From Lonepinella koalarum (GTDB lineage Bacteria; Pseudomonadota; Gammaproteobacteria; Enterobacterales; Pasteurellaceae), in assembly GCA_030525745.1 (NCBI GenBank), contig JAUNED010000017.1, forward strand, positions 1 to 42,413: 42,413 nucleotides of DNA, written 5' to 3'. Positions 9,683 to 19,727 of the stretch are shown here, piece by piece. Below the pieces are notes generated by a model. The model searched no databases. It was not told the DNA's origin and worked only from the letters and a program-made list of their open reading frames with translations. Made by a program: the position numbers and the translations under genes. Position 1 is the first letter of the stretch. Every line of letters starts with the position of its first letter.

Positions 9683-9723
9683 AAAGTGCGGCGAAAAATG
9701 CTATTGTTTTTCACCGCACTTTT
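9683..9723. terminator. Bidirectional terminator between methyltransferase gene and hldD
   Basis: Fifteen paired bases with one C-A mismatch around an 8-base loop, with A-run on the left and T-run on the right. The right arm holds an exact uptake signal (9713-9721) and the left a one-off copy AAGTGCGGC. Confidence 0.9.
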
Positions 9724-9739
9724 ACTATATGCCTAAATC

Positions 9740-10663
9740 TTATTTATTCAGCCATTGCATGTATTCTGCCACGCCTTCAGCAACGGTTTTAAATTTGCCC
9801 TCATAGCCTGCTGCACGAAGTTTTCCTAAGTTGGCTTGAGTATATTCTTGGTAACGGCTTTTTAGGTGTGCGGGAAAAGGGATTGTCTCAATTTCACCTT
9901 TGCCGTGGTGCTTAATAACAGCCTCTGCCACGGCTTTAAAACTTTCTGCATTACCGGTTCCGAGATTATAAATGCCTGATACAGCATTTTGCCATGCCCA
10001 AATATTTACTTTTGCCACATCACCTACATAAACAAAATCACGGAGGAAATGCTCACTGCCGGCAAATAATTTTGGATTTTCGCCGTTTAAAATTTGCTTG
10101 TTTAAGTGAAAAGCCACGCTGGCCATTGAACCTTTATGCTGTTCTCTTGGCCCATAAACATTGAAATATTTAAAGCCACATACCGGTGAGGTTACTTCCG
10201 GTAAAATAGCCCTTACATATTGATCAAAAAGGAATTTTGAATAACCGTAGGCATTTAACGGGCTTTCAAATTGACGTTCCTCAATAAATTCCGTACGGTC
10301 GCCATAGGTGGCAGCAGAAGAAGCGTAGAAAAATGGAATTTCACGATCTAAACAATAATGTAATAATTCTTTGGAATATTCATAGTTGTTCTGCATTAAG
10401 TATTTACCGTCCCATTCGGTAGTTGCAGAACAGGCACCCTCATGGAAAATCGCCTCAATTTCGCCTAAATCGTCACCGGCAATAATAGAGGCAATAAAAT
10501 CCTCTTTATCGCAATAATCCGCAATATCCAAATCCACCAAATTAATGAATTTAGTCCCATCTTTAAGGTTATCCACCACTAAAATATCGGTACGTCCTAA
10601 CTCATTTAATGCTTTGACAATATTGGCGCCAATCATTCCTGCGCCACCGGTGACGATAATCAT
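9740..10663 (-). CDS. hldD: ADP-L-glycero-D-manno-heptose 6-epimerase
   Basis: Makes ADP-L-glycero-beta-D-manno-heptose, the inner-core heptose donor for lipooligosaccharide. The 307-aa short-chain dehydrogenase fold starts with the NAD(P)-binding [12 protein letters not shown]. The catalytic YxxxK is in [11 protein letters not shown], and an AACSATTE-like segment ([11 protein letters not shown]) precedes it. The frame is open further upstream, but the ATG at 10663 has RBS GAGGA and begins exactly where the family does. It is divergent from tamA across 136 bases. In Pasteurellaceae it usually stands alone. Confidence 0.97.
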   Translation of the reverse strand: MIIVTGGAGMIGANIVKALNELGRTDILVVDNLKDGTKFINLVDLDIADYCDKEDFIASIIAGDDLGEIEAIFHEGACSATTEWDGKYLMQNNYEYSKELLHYCLDREIPFFYASSAATYGDRTEFIEERQFESPLNAYGYSKFLFDQYVRAILPEVTSPVCGFKYFNVYGPREQHKGSMASVAFHLNKQILNGENPKLFAGSEHFLRDFVYVGDVAKVNIWAWQNAVSGIYNLGTGNAESFKAVAEAVIKHHGKGEIETIPFPAHLKSRYQEYTQANLGKLRAAGYEGKFKTVAEGVAEYMQWLNK

Positions 10664-10799
10664 AATTTTGTCCTCATCTGGTGTGAAATTGAGGCTATTG
10701 TAATGGATTTTTCTGATATTGTGTATCACTTTGCTCTTGGTTCTCTGCATTAAAAACGATACACTAAGAAAAATTTAGCTACATTGAAACGAGATAATA

Positions 10800-12596
10800 A
10801 TGGCATACTTACTTTCATTTTTACGCTATAGCCTAGCGGTATTTTTATTGTGTTGCACAATAGGGCGGGGATTTGCGGAAAATTCAGATAATGTTGAGAT
10901 TGTCGATGATGAAAAACAAGCGAATTATGCCGTTAAAGTAGAAGTGTCAGGTATTCAAAATCGTAAAATACGAGATAATGTTGCTATATATATTAACCAA
11001 ATCAATGATGAAATCCATGATGGCTCTGAATACCATCAACATTTGGTGCGTCAAGCCATTGATAAAGGCGTTCGTGTATTCGGCTATTACCAAAGTGCGG
11101 TAGATTTTTCCTTAGATTTAAAGAAGAATAAAGCTGTTTTAGTAGCCAAAGTGATGTTGGGTGAGCCTGTAAAATTAGTGCAAGCGGATGTACAAATTAG
11201 TGGTCAAGCAGCTCAAGATGAGGAATTTAGCCAACTACAGCAAAACTTGCCGTCTAAAGGTGAGGTTATTTCTCATCAAAAATACGATGATTTTAAAGGC
11301 AATCTACAACAATTGGCACAACAACGAGGTTATTTTGACGCTGATTTTCAGGTTCATCGTTTAGAAATTATGCCGGATACCTTGCAAGGTTGGTGGCGAC
11401 TGTATTTTCATAGTGGCGACCGTTATCGTTACGGTGAAATCCGTTTCCAAAATTCACACATTCGTGAAGATTATTTACGCAATATGCTTCCTATTCAACC
11501 GGGTGAGCCATATTTAATTCAGTCTATTTCTTCACTCCCAACGATTTATTCTTCAACCAATTGGTTCAATTCCGTATTACTTCAACCACAGATCCGTGAA
11601 GATGTTAAGCGTGTTGATATAGATGTTTTTTTGCAGCCAAAAAAGAAAAATTCAATGGAAGTAGGGATAGGCTATTCTTCTGATGTGGGTGTACGTTTTC
11701 AGCTCGGTTGGAAAAAGCCATGGATTAATTCACGGGGACATAGTTTTAGTTCTGATTTGTATGTTTCATCACAGAAACAAACAATGGAAGCCACTTATCG
11801 CATTCCCTTGTTGGAAAATGCTGTGCGTTATTATTACGAGATTTCAACGGGGGTTGAAAATGAAAAAGAACATTCTCTTGATACGGAATCGACTGCAGTC
11901 ACTTTTGCTGCGTTGAGGTTTTGGAACCATTCGCTTGGTTGGCAATATTCCTTGGGATTGCGTGCTCGTTACGATTCTTTTACTCAGGCAGAAACCGCTG
12001 ATAGAACTCTGTTGATTTACCCGACAGCGGGGGTGAACCGTACCAGAATGAAAGGTGGCTTATTTCCAACTTGGGGGGATTCACAACGACTTACAATAGA
12101 TTTCGGGCGAGATTGGTGGTTATCGGAAATTAATTTTTTCAGTGTTCGGGGTTCAACTGCTTGGATCCGTACTTATGCAGAAAATCATCGTATGCTAACT
12201 CGAGTTGAAGTCGGGTATTTACACACAAAGGATATTCAAAAAATTCCCCCGGCATTACGTTTTTTTGCCGGTGGTGATCGTAGTGTGCGAGGTTATGGTT
12301 ACAAAAAAATCTCACCCAAAGATCCTAATGGAAAATTGGTAGGGGGATCAAAACTGGTTACTTCTACATTGGAATATCAATATCAAGTTTACCCTGATTG
12401 GTGGTTGGCGGCCTTTGCTGATGCGGGATTGGCTGCGAATAAATATAGTCCGAAAGAATTACATTATGGCTCAGGATTGGGGGTGCGTTGGGCATCACCT
12501 GTCGGAGCGATTAAAGTGGATATTGCCACGCCGATTCGGGATAAAGAAGGCAGTAAAAATATTCAATTTTACATTGGGTTAGGGGCCGAAATTTAA
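10800..12596 (+). CDS. tamA: Translocation and assembly module outer-membrane protein TamA
   Basis: Omp85-family outer-membrane barrel that works with TamB. The 598-aa precursor has a Sec signal peptide (SLAVFLLCCTIGRGFA, cut near residue 27), then POTRA domains over roughly residues 40-275, then a barrel domain. The Omp85 loop-6 signature VRGY is at residues 496-499, and the C-terminal strand ends in FYIGLGAEI. The tamB start follows after a single base (TAA-G-ATG), so expression should be coupled. It carries one Hin-type uptake signal (11093). The assignment is strong because of the barrel motif and the TamB partner next door. Confidence 0.95.
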   Translation: MAYLLSFLRYSLAVFLLCCTIGRGFAENSDNVEIVDDEKQANYAVKVEVSGIQNRKIRDNVAIYINQINDEIHDGSEYHQHLVRQAIDKGVRVFGYYQSAVDFSLDLKKNKAVLVAKVMLGEPVKLVQADVQISGQAAQDEEFSQLQQNLPSKGEVISHQKYDDFKGNLQQLAQQRGYFDADFQVHRLEIMPDTLQGWWRLYFHSGDRYRYGEIRFQNSHIREDYLRNMLPIQPGEPYLIQSISSLPTIYSSTNWFNSVLLQPQIREDVKRVDIDVFLQPKKKNSMEVGIGYSSDVGVRFQLGWKKPWINSRGHSFSSDLYVSSQKQTMEATYRIPLLENAVRYYYEISTGVENEKEHSLDTESTAVTFAALRFWNHSLGWQYSLGLRARYDSFTQAETADRTLLIYPTAGVNRTRMKGGLFPTWGDSQRLTIDFGRDWWLSEINFFSVRGSTAWIRTYAENHRMLTRVEVGYLHTKDIQKIPPALRFFAGGDRSVRGYGYKKISPKDPNGKLVGGSKLVTSTLEYQYQVYPDWWLAAFADAGLAANKYSPKELHYGSGLGVRWASPVGAIKVDIATPIRDKEGSKNIQFYIGLGAEI

Positions 12597-12597
12597 G

Positions 12598-15500
12598 ATG
12601 AATACACAGCAAGAAGCACAACATCCTAACCAAACAGCGCAAGAGAAAGGGAAAAAACGCTCGATAAAATGGTTAAAACCATTGCTTTGCACTATAAGTG
12701 CGGTATTTTTTTTGTTTGTTTTGAGTATTGGGGGATTAATTGGCGTATTGCGCTCTGATTCTGCGACAGCGACATTACTTCATTTTGTGGATAAAAATAT
12801 TCAGGGATTAGACATCGCCAATGTTAGTGGCAATTTTCAGGATGGCGTCACACTTAAGAATATCCAATTTCATGATCATGGGGTAAATACTTTAGTAGAG
12901 TTTGTCCATATTAAATTGGACTTTGCTTGTTTATGGCAGGCCGAAATCTGTTTGGACGATTTGACAGTGAAAAATCCTCAGGTGAAAATTGATACTTCTC
13001 TATTAACGCCGACTGAAGGTTCATCAAGCGAGTCTGGCAAATTGCAACGGATTTTTCTACCGATTTCGATAAATGTAAAAAATGTATTATTGGAAAATGT
13101 TGCCATCGATGTTGATCATCATGCAATACGGTTATCACATTTTCATACAGCTATCAGCCTAAATAATAAACAAGGATTCACTTTATCGCCGACACAAATA
13201 ACAGATTTTTCTGTTGTGTCTACTCTTACAGAGGAGCGAATAAAAGAGCAATCTCACAAAGCACAAGTATTGGCTGAAAATAAGCCTTCTCACCCAATGA
13301 ATTGGGCAGAAATTGAAGCCAGATTGCAAGGCCCCTTATGGCGAAGTATGCAAGAAGTAGTACTGCCTTTTGATTTTCATATTCAGGATTTACAAGGAAA
13401 AAATTGGCAATATCAGCAATTTTTAGTCTCTAAACAAAAACAAACGAAGTCCGAAGTTAAAAATCAGGTTCGACATATTGTTGTTTCCAATGTGCAACTC
13501 AAGGCATATTCGACGGATGTTGGGGTAGCGCTGGAGCAATTGGAGGTTCAGAGTAATTTGGGCGATCTAAAAGGTCGTGGTCGGCTAAATTTAGCCGGGG
13601 ATTTTCCGTTGGATTTAACCTTGCAAGCCAATTTAAACGAGATTAAGCAAAACCAAAAAAACATTTTGGATAAAACCACAGCAACACTGACGTTAAACGG
13701 AAAGTTAAAAAAACAGACCGCACTTTTATTACAAAGCCAAGGTGGGGTAGATGCAAGGCTTTCTGTTGTGGCTGAATTGAATGCAGATAAAACGCCTTTT
13801 ACCCTATCCTTGCAAAGCCCTCAGTTTGCTTATACTTTTGTGGAGAATAACCCATTAAAAACCAAAGATATTGTCTTAAATGCAAAAGGCAATTTACTGG
13901 ATTATCAACTCGATTTCACTGGTAGTGTATCAGGCATGGATATTCCGCACAGCCAAGTTCAATTAGCAGGACGGGGAGGAATTAATCAAGCCGAAATTGA
14001 AAAATTACAGCTTAACACCTTACAAGGCCAAGCTGATTTTGCCGGCCGGATTGCTTGGAAACACGGCATAGAATGGCAAAGTGCGGTTAATTTAGCGGAT
14101 GTTAATGTAGGATCTTATCTGAAATCATGGCCGGCGGTGTTATCAGGTCATTTACAAACTCAAGGTAAAATGAATGATGATGAGTGGGATATTCGTGTAC
14201 CTGAGGCAGATATTTGGGGGAAATTATCACAGAAAAATTTGCGATTGAAAGGGAACCTCTGGGCTGACAATGTCGATTTAATTAATACGGATATCGAGTT
14301 TACCTATGGCGAAAATAAGCTTATAGCAAAAGGAGTGTTAAGTGAAAAATCGAATTTCCGGTTTGAGGCGAATGCTCCCGACTTGGCTGGATTGTTGCCT
14401 CATTTCAGTGGTGCTGTTATAGGCTATGCACAATTGACAGGGCGTATTGATAAACCCGCTATAGAAACGGCATTCACTACACAAAACTTGGTTTATCAGG
14501 ATTTTCAACTGGGAAAGGCAAAGATTAACAGTAATATCAATTCGGCAGATATAATGTCCGGCAATATTGCTATTGATTTGGGTGGTTTAAAATATGGCGA
14601 TATCACATTAAATAATCTTTTTTTAGAGGCTCAAGGTGATGAAAAAGAACATCACTTAAACCTGCGTTCTCAAGGTTCACCTGTTTCAGTTGATCTGAAT
14701 ATTGCAGGTCATTTTGAGGCGAACAATAAACAATGGAAGGGGGAATTAAGTGATGTGCTGATTAAAAGCTCGGAAGGCAATATATCCACGGATAAAAGTC
14801 TACAAGTTATTTATAATCATAGCGGATTACAAACAGAAATCGCTACACATTGTTGGAAACATCAATTTGCCGAGTTATGTTTTACTGAACCGATGAGCCT
14901 AGGAAAAAGCGGTAATATTGTTTTTCAAATGAAGCGTTTGGATTTGTCGTTGATTAACCAATTGACAGAAAAAGATAATTTCCTAAAAGGTACTTTAAGT
15001 GGGCAAGGAAAAGCGATTTGGGAGGAAAATACCCCATTACAAGTGAATACGGAGATAGAAGGAAAAAATTTAACGCTTTCGCAAAAAATAGATTATCGCC
15101 AGTTTCAATTGGATTTCAGTAAATTCAATGTTAGAGCTTTCTTAGCCGAGAATAATTTAACTTCAAGCGCACAAATTCAGCTTGCACCACAAGGGAGTAT
15201 GAATGTTGAATTGAATATTCAAGATATTTCTCAAAGCCGTAAATTATCAGGTGGATTAGGGATTCAAAAAGTCAGTTTGGATTTACTTAATCAATTACTC
15301 AATCGCAATGAAAGTGTGTCGGGTGAGGTGTATTCAAACTTAAATTTTTCCGGCGATTTAAGTAAACCTTTGCTTAATGGTAACCTCCACATTCGCCGTA
15401 TAGGGACACAAATCAAATCCTTACCCTTTAATATAGAACAAGGTGAAGTAACATGGCAATTTCATGGCGACCATTCAACATTAAACGGACATCTACCAAG

Positions 15501-16557
15501 CCAAGCCGGGAAATTGAATTTGCATGGTGAAGCAAATTGGCAAAATACGGCACAATGGCAAGCGGCATTGAATTTAGAATCTCAAGCGTTTTTGCTGGAA
15601 TTGCCCTCATTGGGCAAAGTCAAGATAAGCCCGAATGTGACGGCGAAAGCGACACCAACATTATTAGATCTGCGTGGTGAGGTAAATATTCCGTGGGCAA
15701 GATTAGAAATTGAGGAGTTCCCCGAAAGTGCTGTGGCAGTGAGTGATGATGAAGTCATTTTAAATGCTCGAACAACTAAAAAAATGGCCGCACTTTCGCC
15801 TATACCACAGAAAGTGGCAGCTAAAACACAATCAGGTATGTTGATTCAATCCGATATAAAAATCGGGATTGGTGATGATGTTAATGTCAGTGCTTATGGA
15901 TTAAAAAGTGATTTACAAGGCTTATTAAGCTTGAGACAAGCGAAAGGAAATTTGGGGCTATTTGGGCAAATTTACCTAAAAAACGGACGTTATCACGCTT
16001 ATGGGCAAGATTTGTTGATTCGCAAAGGGGAAATCAGTTTTTCAGGCTTAAGCACTCAGCCGACATTAAATATAGAAGCCATTCGTAATCCGGATGCAAT
16101 GGAAAACAATAGTATAACGGCCGGCGTTAAAGTCACCGGTATAGCTACAAAACCCGAAGTAAATGTGTTTTCAAACCCGGCATTACCACAGGATCAAGCC
16201 TTGTCTTATTTACTTACGGGGCGTTCTTTGGAAAGCAGTGGAGAAATGGGATCTAATGGCTCGCTCGGCGCAGCCGTGTTGGGATTAGGCTTAGCGAAGA
16301 GTGGTAAAGTGGTAGGTAAAATTGGCGAAACTTTCGGTATTCAGGATTTAAATCTTGGTACTGCAGGTGTTGGCGAAAGCTCCAAAGTAGAAGTTAGTGG
16401 CAGTATTACGCCACGACTTAAAATTAAATATGGCGTGGGCCTGTTTGACGGTTTGGCGGAAGTCACTGTACGTTATCGCCTATTGCCGCAACTTTATTTA
16501 CAATCGGTATCCGGTGTCAATCAAGCCTTTGACCTTTTATATCAATTTGAATTTTAA
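12598..16557 (+). CDS. tamB: Translocation and assembly module protein TamB
   Basis: Very long (1319 aa) AsmA-like envelope protein anchored in the inner membrane by one helix at about residues 28-52 (LLCTISAVFFLFVLSIGGLIG). The rest is predicted periplasmic beta structure with repeated short beta-strand patterns. The C-terminal TamB/DUF490 domain at about 960-1319 includes RYHAYGQDLLIRKGEISFSG and the terminal RYRLLPQLYLQS; it ends LLYQFEF, an outer-membrane-like aromatic tail. It forms a bridge with TamA, implicated in autotransporter assembly and in phospholipid movement to the outer membrane. Three exact Hin-type uptake signals lie within it. Its stop is one base from the ppx start. Confidence 0.96.
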   Translation: MNTQQEAQHPNQTAQEKGKKRSIKWLKPLLCTISAVFFLFVLSIGGLIGVLRSDSATATLLHFVDKNIQGLDIANVSGNFQDGVTLKNIQFHDHGVNTLVEFVHIKLDFACLWQAEICLDDLTVKNPQVKIDTSLLTPTEGSSSESGKLQRIFLPISINVKNVLLENVAIDVDHHAIRLSHFHTAISLNNKQGFTLSPTQITDFSVVSTLTEERIKEQSHKAQVLAENKPSHPMNWAEIEARLQGPLWRSMQEVVLPFDFHIQDLQGKNWQYQQFLVSKQKQTKSEVKNQVRHIVVSNVQLKAYSTDVGVALEQLEVQSNLGDLKGRGRLNLAGDFPLDLTLQANLNEIKQNQKNILDKTTATLTLNGKLKKQTALLLQSQGGVDARLSVVAELNADKTPFTLSLQSPQFAYTFVENNPLKTKDIVLNAKGNLLDYQLDFTGSVSGMDIPHSQVQLAGRGGINQAEIEKLQLNTLQGQADFAGRIAWKHGIEWQSAVNLADVNVGSYLKSWPAVLSGHLQTQGKMNDDEWDIRVPEADIWGKLSQKNLRLKGNLWADNVDLINTDIEFTYGENKLIAKGVLSEKSNFRFEANAPDLAGLLPHFSGAVIGYAQLTGRIDKPAIETAFTTQNLVYQDFQLGKAKINSNINSADIMSGNIAIDLGGLKYGDITLNNLFLEAQGDEKEHHLNLRSQGSPVSVDLNIAGHFEANNKQWKGELSDVLIKSSEGNISTDKSLQVIYNHSGLQTEIATHCWKHQFAELCFTEPMSLGKSGNIVFQMKRLDLSLINQLTEKDNFLKGTLSGQGKAIWEENTPLQVNTEIEGKNLTLSQKIDYRQFQLDFSKFNVRAFLAENNLTSSAQIQLAPQGSMNVELNIQDISQSRKLSGGLGIQKVSLDLLNQLLNRNESVSGEVYSNLNFSGDLSKPLLNGNLHIRRIGTQIKSLPFNIEQGEVTWQFHGDHSTLNGHLPSQAGKLNLHGEANWQNTAQWQAALNLESQAFLLELPSLGKVKISPNVTAKATPTLLDLRGEVNIPWARLEIEEFPESAVAVSDDEVILNARTTKKMAALSPIPQKVAAKTQSGMLIQSDIKIGIGDDVNVSAYGLKSDLQGLLSLRQAKGNLGLFGQIYLKNGRYHAYGQDLLIRKGEISFSGLSTQPTLNIEAIRNPDAMENNSITAGVKVTGIATKPEVNVFSNPALPQDQALSYLLTGRSLESSGEMGSNGSLGAAVLGLGLAKSGKVVGKIGETFGIQDLNLGTAGVGESSKVEVSGSITPRLKIKYGVGLFDGLAEVTVRYRLLPQLYLQSVSGVNQAFDLLYQFEF

Positions 16558-16558
16558 G

Positions 16559-18121
16559 ATGAATAATGAAATTTTACAGCAAAAAGTGACCGCACTTTCT
16601 TCCTCTTTTTTAGGCGAAGACAAACAAAATTGTCGTGAAATTGCCGCTGTGGATTTGGGTTCAAACAGTTTCCATATGATTGTGGCACGAATTGTCAATG
16701 GTTCCATTCAAGTACTTTCCCGTTTGAAACAAAAAGTACAGTTGGCCGCAGGATTAGATGAAAAAGGTGTATTAAGCCAAGAAGCTATTGAGCGTGGGGT
16801 GGCTTGCCTTGCATTATTTGCTGAGCGTTTGCAGGGATTCCCGGCTGAGAACGTGAATGTTGTTGCTACTTACACATTACGAAGTGCGGTCAATAATGAG
16901 GCATTTTTGCAACAAGCACAGGCAGTATTTCCTTATCCTATTCGGGTGATTTCAGGTGAAACGGAAGCAAAATTAATTTATGCCGGTGTATCGCACACTC
17001 AACCTGAACAAGGGCGGAAATTAGTGATTGATATCGGTGGCGGTTCAACAGAAATGATTATCGGTGATGATTTTACCCCATTGCTTGCTAATAGTCGTCA
17101 TATGGGCTGCGTGAGTTTTGCGACACAATTTTTTCCTCAGGGGCAGATTTCCAAGCAAGCCTTTGAGCAGGCTTATCAAACGGCATTGGGACGTATTGCC
17201 GATCTTGCAGAGGAATATAAAAATCTTGATTGGCAATATGTGTTAGGTTCATCAGGAACGATTAAAACCGTATATCAGGTGATTAGTGAAATGATTGATC
17301 CTGATGGCATTATTACTGCCGGCCGTTTAGATTTACTGATTAAACAGACCTTAACATTCACTCATTTTAACGAATTACAACTGGCCGGCTTAAACCCGCA
17401 GCGGGTTGATGTCTTTGTGCCGGGATTGGCGATTTTAAGTGCGGTATTTGACACCTTCGGTATCGAGCAAATGCGTTATTCCGATGGCGCATTGCGAGAG
17501 GGAGTGATGTATGGTTTAGAAAAAAATTTCCAAGTGAACAATATTCGGTATCGAACCGCTTGTAGCTTGACGCAACAGTTTAGTATTGACACTGCTCAAG
17601 CGCAGCGTGTGGAGAAAAGTGCGGTGAGTTTGGTGGCTGAATTTCAGGATTGGGAAAATTTGGAACGGGTACAGGAAATGAGAGAGATTTTATTATGGGC
17701 AGCGCAGTTACACGAAATTGGTTTAGCGATTAATCACAATGCAGTGGAAAAACATTCAGCCTATATTTTGCAACATATGGATTTACCCGGCTTTACAAAA
17801 GAACAACAACGTTTATTGGCAACCTTGGTTAAACACCAACAAAAAAACCTAAAAATAAATGAAATCCATGCACAATGCCATTATGGGAAAAACGATATTA
17901 TTGCTTTAATTCGCTTATTGCGGTTAGCGGTGATATTAAACAAAAGTCGTCAGGCTACGGAAAAAACGGGCAAAATCTCACTAAAAACCGACCACTCTTT
18001 TTGGCGACTTGGTTTTGAAGAGGGCTATTTAATTCGAAATCCGCTACTTGTTCAAGCATTGGAGACAGAAAAAGAGGCATTAAGAAAAGCAGATTTGAGC
18101 TTGGCGTTTTGTGAGGAATAG
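16559..18121 (+). CDS. ppx: Exopolyphosphatase (Ppx/GppA family)
   Basis: Hydrolyses terminal phosphates of polyphosphate; family members may also act on pppGpp. The 520-aa protein shows the actin-like ATPase fold signatures AAVDLGSNSFHM near residue 28 and IDIGGGSTEMIIG near 158. VFVPGLAILSAVFD and SDGALREGVMYG follow, and then an HD-like C-terminal domain (LHEIGLAINHNAVEKHSAY). Similarity runs along the whole of E. coli Ppx (513 aa). I use the ATG at 16559: it follows the tamB stop by one base, while longer forms would run back inside tamB. Four exact Hin-type uptake signals make it one of the densest genes for these sites. Confidence 0.93.
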   Translation: MNNEILQQKVTALSSSFLGEDKQNCREIAAVDLGSNSFHMIVARIVNGSIQVLSRLKQKVQLAAGLDEKGVLSQEAIERGVACLALFAERLQGFPAENVNVVATYTLRSAVNNEAFLQQAQAVFPYPIRVISGETEAKLIYAGVSHTQPEQGRKLVIDIGGGSTEMIIGDDFTPLLANSRHMGCVSFATQFFPQGQISKQAFEQAYQTALGRIADLAEEYKNLDWQYVLGSSGTIKTVYQVISEMIDPDGIITAGRLDLLIKQTLTFTHFNELQLAGLNPQRVDVFVPGLAILSAVFDTFGIEQMRYSDGALREGVMYGLEKNFQVNNIRYRTACSLTQQFSIDTAQAQRVEKSAVSLVAEFQDWENLERVQEMREILLWAAQLHEIGLAINHNAVEKHSAYILQHMDLPGFTKEQQRLLATLVKHQQKNLKINEIHAQCHYGKNDIIALIRLLRLAVILNKSRQATEKTGKISLKTDHSFWRLGFEEGYLIRNPLLVQALETEKEALRKADLSLAFCEE

Positions 18122-18150
18122 TTGGGATTGTTGGTGTGCGGTGCAATTAA

Positions 18151-18245
18151 TGGCGGAGAGTCATGGGAGTTGAACCCACCCAAGAACGCTGGCGTCCTTA
18201 ACAGGATTTGAAGTCCTGCCGCATCACCGGATACGACGACCCTCC
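18151..18245 (-). tRNA. selC: tRNA-Sec, anticodon TCA
   Basis: A 95-base tRNA on the minus strand with the hallmarks of bacterial tRNA-Sec: an 8-bp acceptor stem (GGAGGGTC with GACTCTCC), a long variable arm, anticodon TCA (plus-strand TGA at 18209-18211) in GGACTTCAAATCC, and an encoded GCCA end. It closely follows the E. coli selC pattern, also 95 nt. It is divergent from selA, which makes the assignment firm. It is charged with Ser, converted to Sec by SelA and carried by SelB to in-frame UGA codons. Confidence 0.98.
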
Positions 18246-18255
18246 GAAAGCACTC

Positions 18256-18284
18256 ACTTTAGCTTAAATTTTTGCCTTATTCAA
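18256..18284 (-). promoter_or_regulatory. selC promoter
   Basis: On the minus strand, TTGAAT (18284-18279) and TAAAGT (18261-18256) are separated by exactly 17 bases, and the -10 ends 10 bases before the first tRNA base. No other good promoter is seen for selC. Confidence 0.75.
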
Positions 18285-18303
18285 GCACGAGACAAAATTA
18301 TTG

Positions 18304-18309
18304 TATAAT
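18304..18309 (+). promoter_or_regulatory. Candidate -10 box of the selAB promoter
   Basis: Perfect TATAAT 33 bases before the selA ATG. The best -35 candidate at 18 bases, TTCAAG (18280-18285), is weak and overlaps the selC -35 on the other strand. Confidence 0.55.
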
Positions 18310-18341
18310 GTGTTTATTTTCTACCAAAAACAGGCAAAAAA

Positions 18342-19727
18342 ATGACCGCACTTTTCCAACAACTTCCCTCTGTAGATAAATTACTAAAGACCGATGAAGG
18401 TGAAAAATTAGTCGCTGAATTTGGGCATACCGCTGTTGTTTCTATTGCTCGCAAATTAATTAAACAAGGTCGAGAATTGATTAAGCAAGAAAATAAATTA
18501 CTACCTTGTTTTATAGATTTTCACGCCACAATAACCGAAATGCAACGTCATTTAATCATACAAAGACAAGTACAAATTAAATCTGTTCATAATTTAACCG
18601 GTACAGTTTTGCATACAAACCTAGGGCGTGCCTTGTGGGCGGAAGCGGCTCAGCAAGCGGCATTAACCGCTATGAAACAAAATGTGGCCTTAGAATACGA
18701 TTTAAGCGAAGGAAAACGCAGTCATCGGGATAATTACATTAGTGAATTACTCGCTGAATTGACCGGTGCAGAGGCGGCTTGTGTCGTGAATAATAACGCG
18801 GCAGCCGTGTTATTAATGCTGGCTACTTTTGCTCAGGGGAAAGAGGTTGTTATTTCTCGCGGAGAATTAATTGAAATCGGTGGTGCTTTTCGGATTCCGG
18901 ATATTATGGCACAGGCCGGTTGTCGGTTAGTGGAGGTGGGAACAACTAATCGTACTCATTTAACGGATTATCGAAGCGTAATTAACGAAAATACCGCATT
19001 TTTAATGAAAGTACATACGAGTAACTATCAAATTTGTGGTTTTACTCAATCGGTGACGGAACAAGAATTAGTGGCTTTGGGACAAGAATTTGATGTGCCG
19101 GTTATCAGTGATTTGGGGAGTGGTGCGTTGGTGGATTTAACACAATATCAATTGCCCAAAGAACCGACCATTCAAGAAAAATTATCACAAGGCGTAGATT
19201 TAATTTCTTTTTCCGGTGATAAATTATTAGGTGGTGTTCAGGCTGGTATTATTGTTGGCAAAAAAGCATTTATCGAACGTTTACAAGCTCACCCTCTCAA
19301 GCGTGTTTTGCGTTGTGATAAAGTGATTTTAGCTGGTTTGGAAGCGACATTGCGATTATATTTGCATCCTGAAAAACTGGCAGAAAATGTGCCGACTCTA
19401 CGTTTATTAACTCAATCTATCGAGGAATTAAAGGAGAAAGCAGAACAGGTACAGCGCATTTTACAGCAAAAATTAGAAGAGGATTTTTTAGTGCAAATAG
19501 AAGCAAGTTCAGCGCAAATTGGTAGTGGATCACAACCAATGGCGATTATTCCTTCTATTGCTGTAACGCTGAGTTCAAAAACACCGGGAAAACTGACCGC
19601 ACTTTTAGACCAATTTAAACAATTTTCTACGCCGATTATCGGTCGTGTAGAACAGAATAAAATTTGGCTGGATTTGCGTTCATTGGCGGATTTCGGTGGT
19701 TTATTAGGGAGCTTACAAGCACTATGA
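18342..19727 (+). CDS. selA: L-seryl-tRNA(Sec) selenium transferase
   Basis: PLP enzyme that converts Ser-tRNA(Sec) to Sec-tRNA(Sec) using selenophosphate. At 461 aa it is the normal length for SelA. The PLP lysine is Lys294 in [10 protein letters not shown] (E. coli Lys295). Other family blocks are [26 protein letters not shown] and SDLGSGAL. The first codons (MTALF) are written by an exact Hin-type uptake signal, ATGACCGCACTTTTC, so the N-terminus was shaped by that element. The stop overlaps the selB start by four bases (ATGA). The user of this pathway, such as a formate dehydrogenase, is not in the window. Confidence 0.98.
   Translation: MTALFQQLPSVDKLLKTDEGEKLVAEFGHTAVVSIARKLIKQGRELIKQENKLLPCFIDFHATITEMQRHLIIQRQVQIKSVHNLTGTVLHTNLGRALWAEAAQQAALTAMKQNVALEYDLSEGKRSHRDNYISELLAELTGAEAACVVNNNAAAVLLMLATFAQGKEVVISRGELIEIGGAFRIPDIMAQAGCRLVEVGTTNRTHLTDYRSVINENTAFLMKVHTSNYQICGFTQSVTEQELVALGQEFDVPVISDLGSGALVDLTQYQLPKEPTIQEKLSQGVDLISFSGDKLLGGVQAGIIVGKKAFIERLQAHPLKRVLRCDKVILAGLEATLRLYLHPEKLAENVPTLRLLTQSIEELKEKAEQVQRILQQKLEEDFLVQIEASSAQIGSGSQPMAIIPSIAVTLSSKTPGKLTALLDQFKQFSTPIIGRVEQNKIWLDLRSLADFGGLLGSLQAL

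Noticed and set aside
10664-10750. 29-codon N-terminal extension of hldD
   Set aside because: The family begins at MIIVTGG, which has its own ribosome site (GAGGA).
16397-16558. Longer N-terminus for ppx
   Set aside because: It would overlap tamB by 160 bases and precede the conserved family start; the ATG at 16559 fits better.
17555-17563. Exact Apl-type string ACCGCTTGT inside ppx
   Set aside because: It lies among Hin-type signals, lacks the AT-rich flank and encodes ordinary residues; taken as chance.
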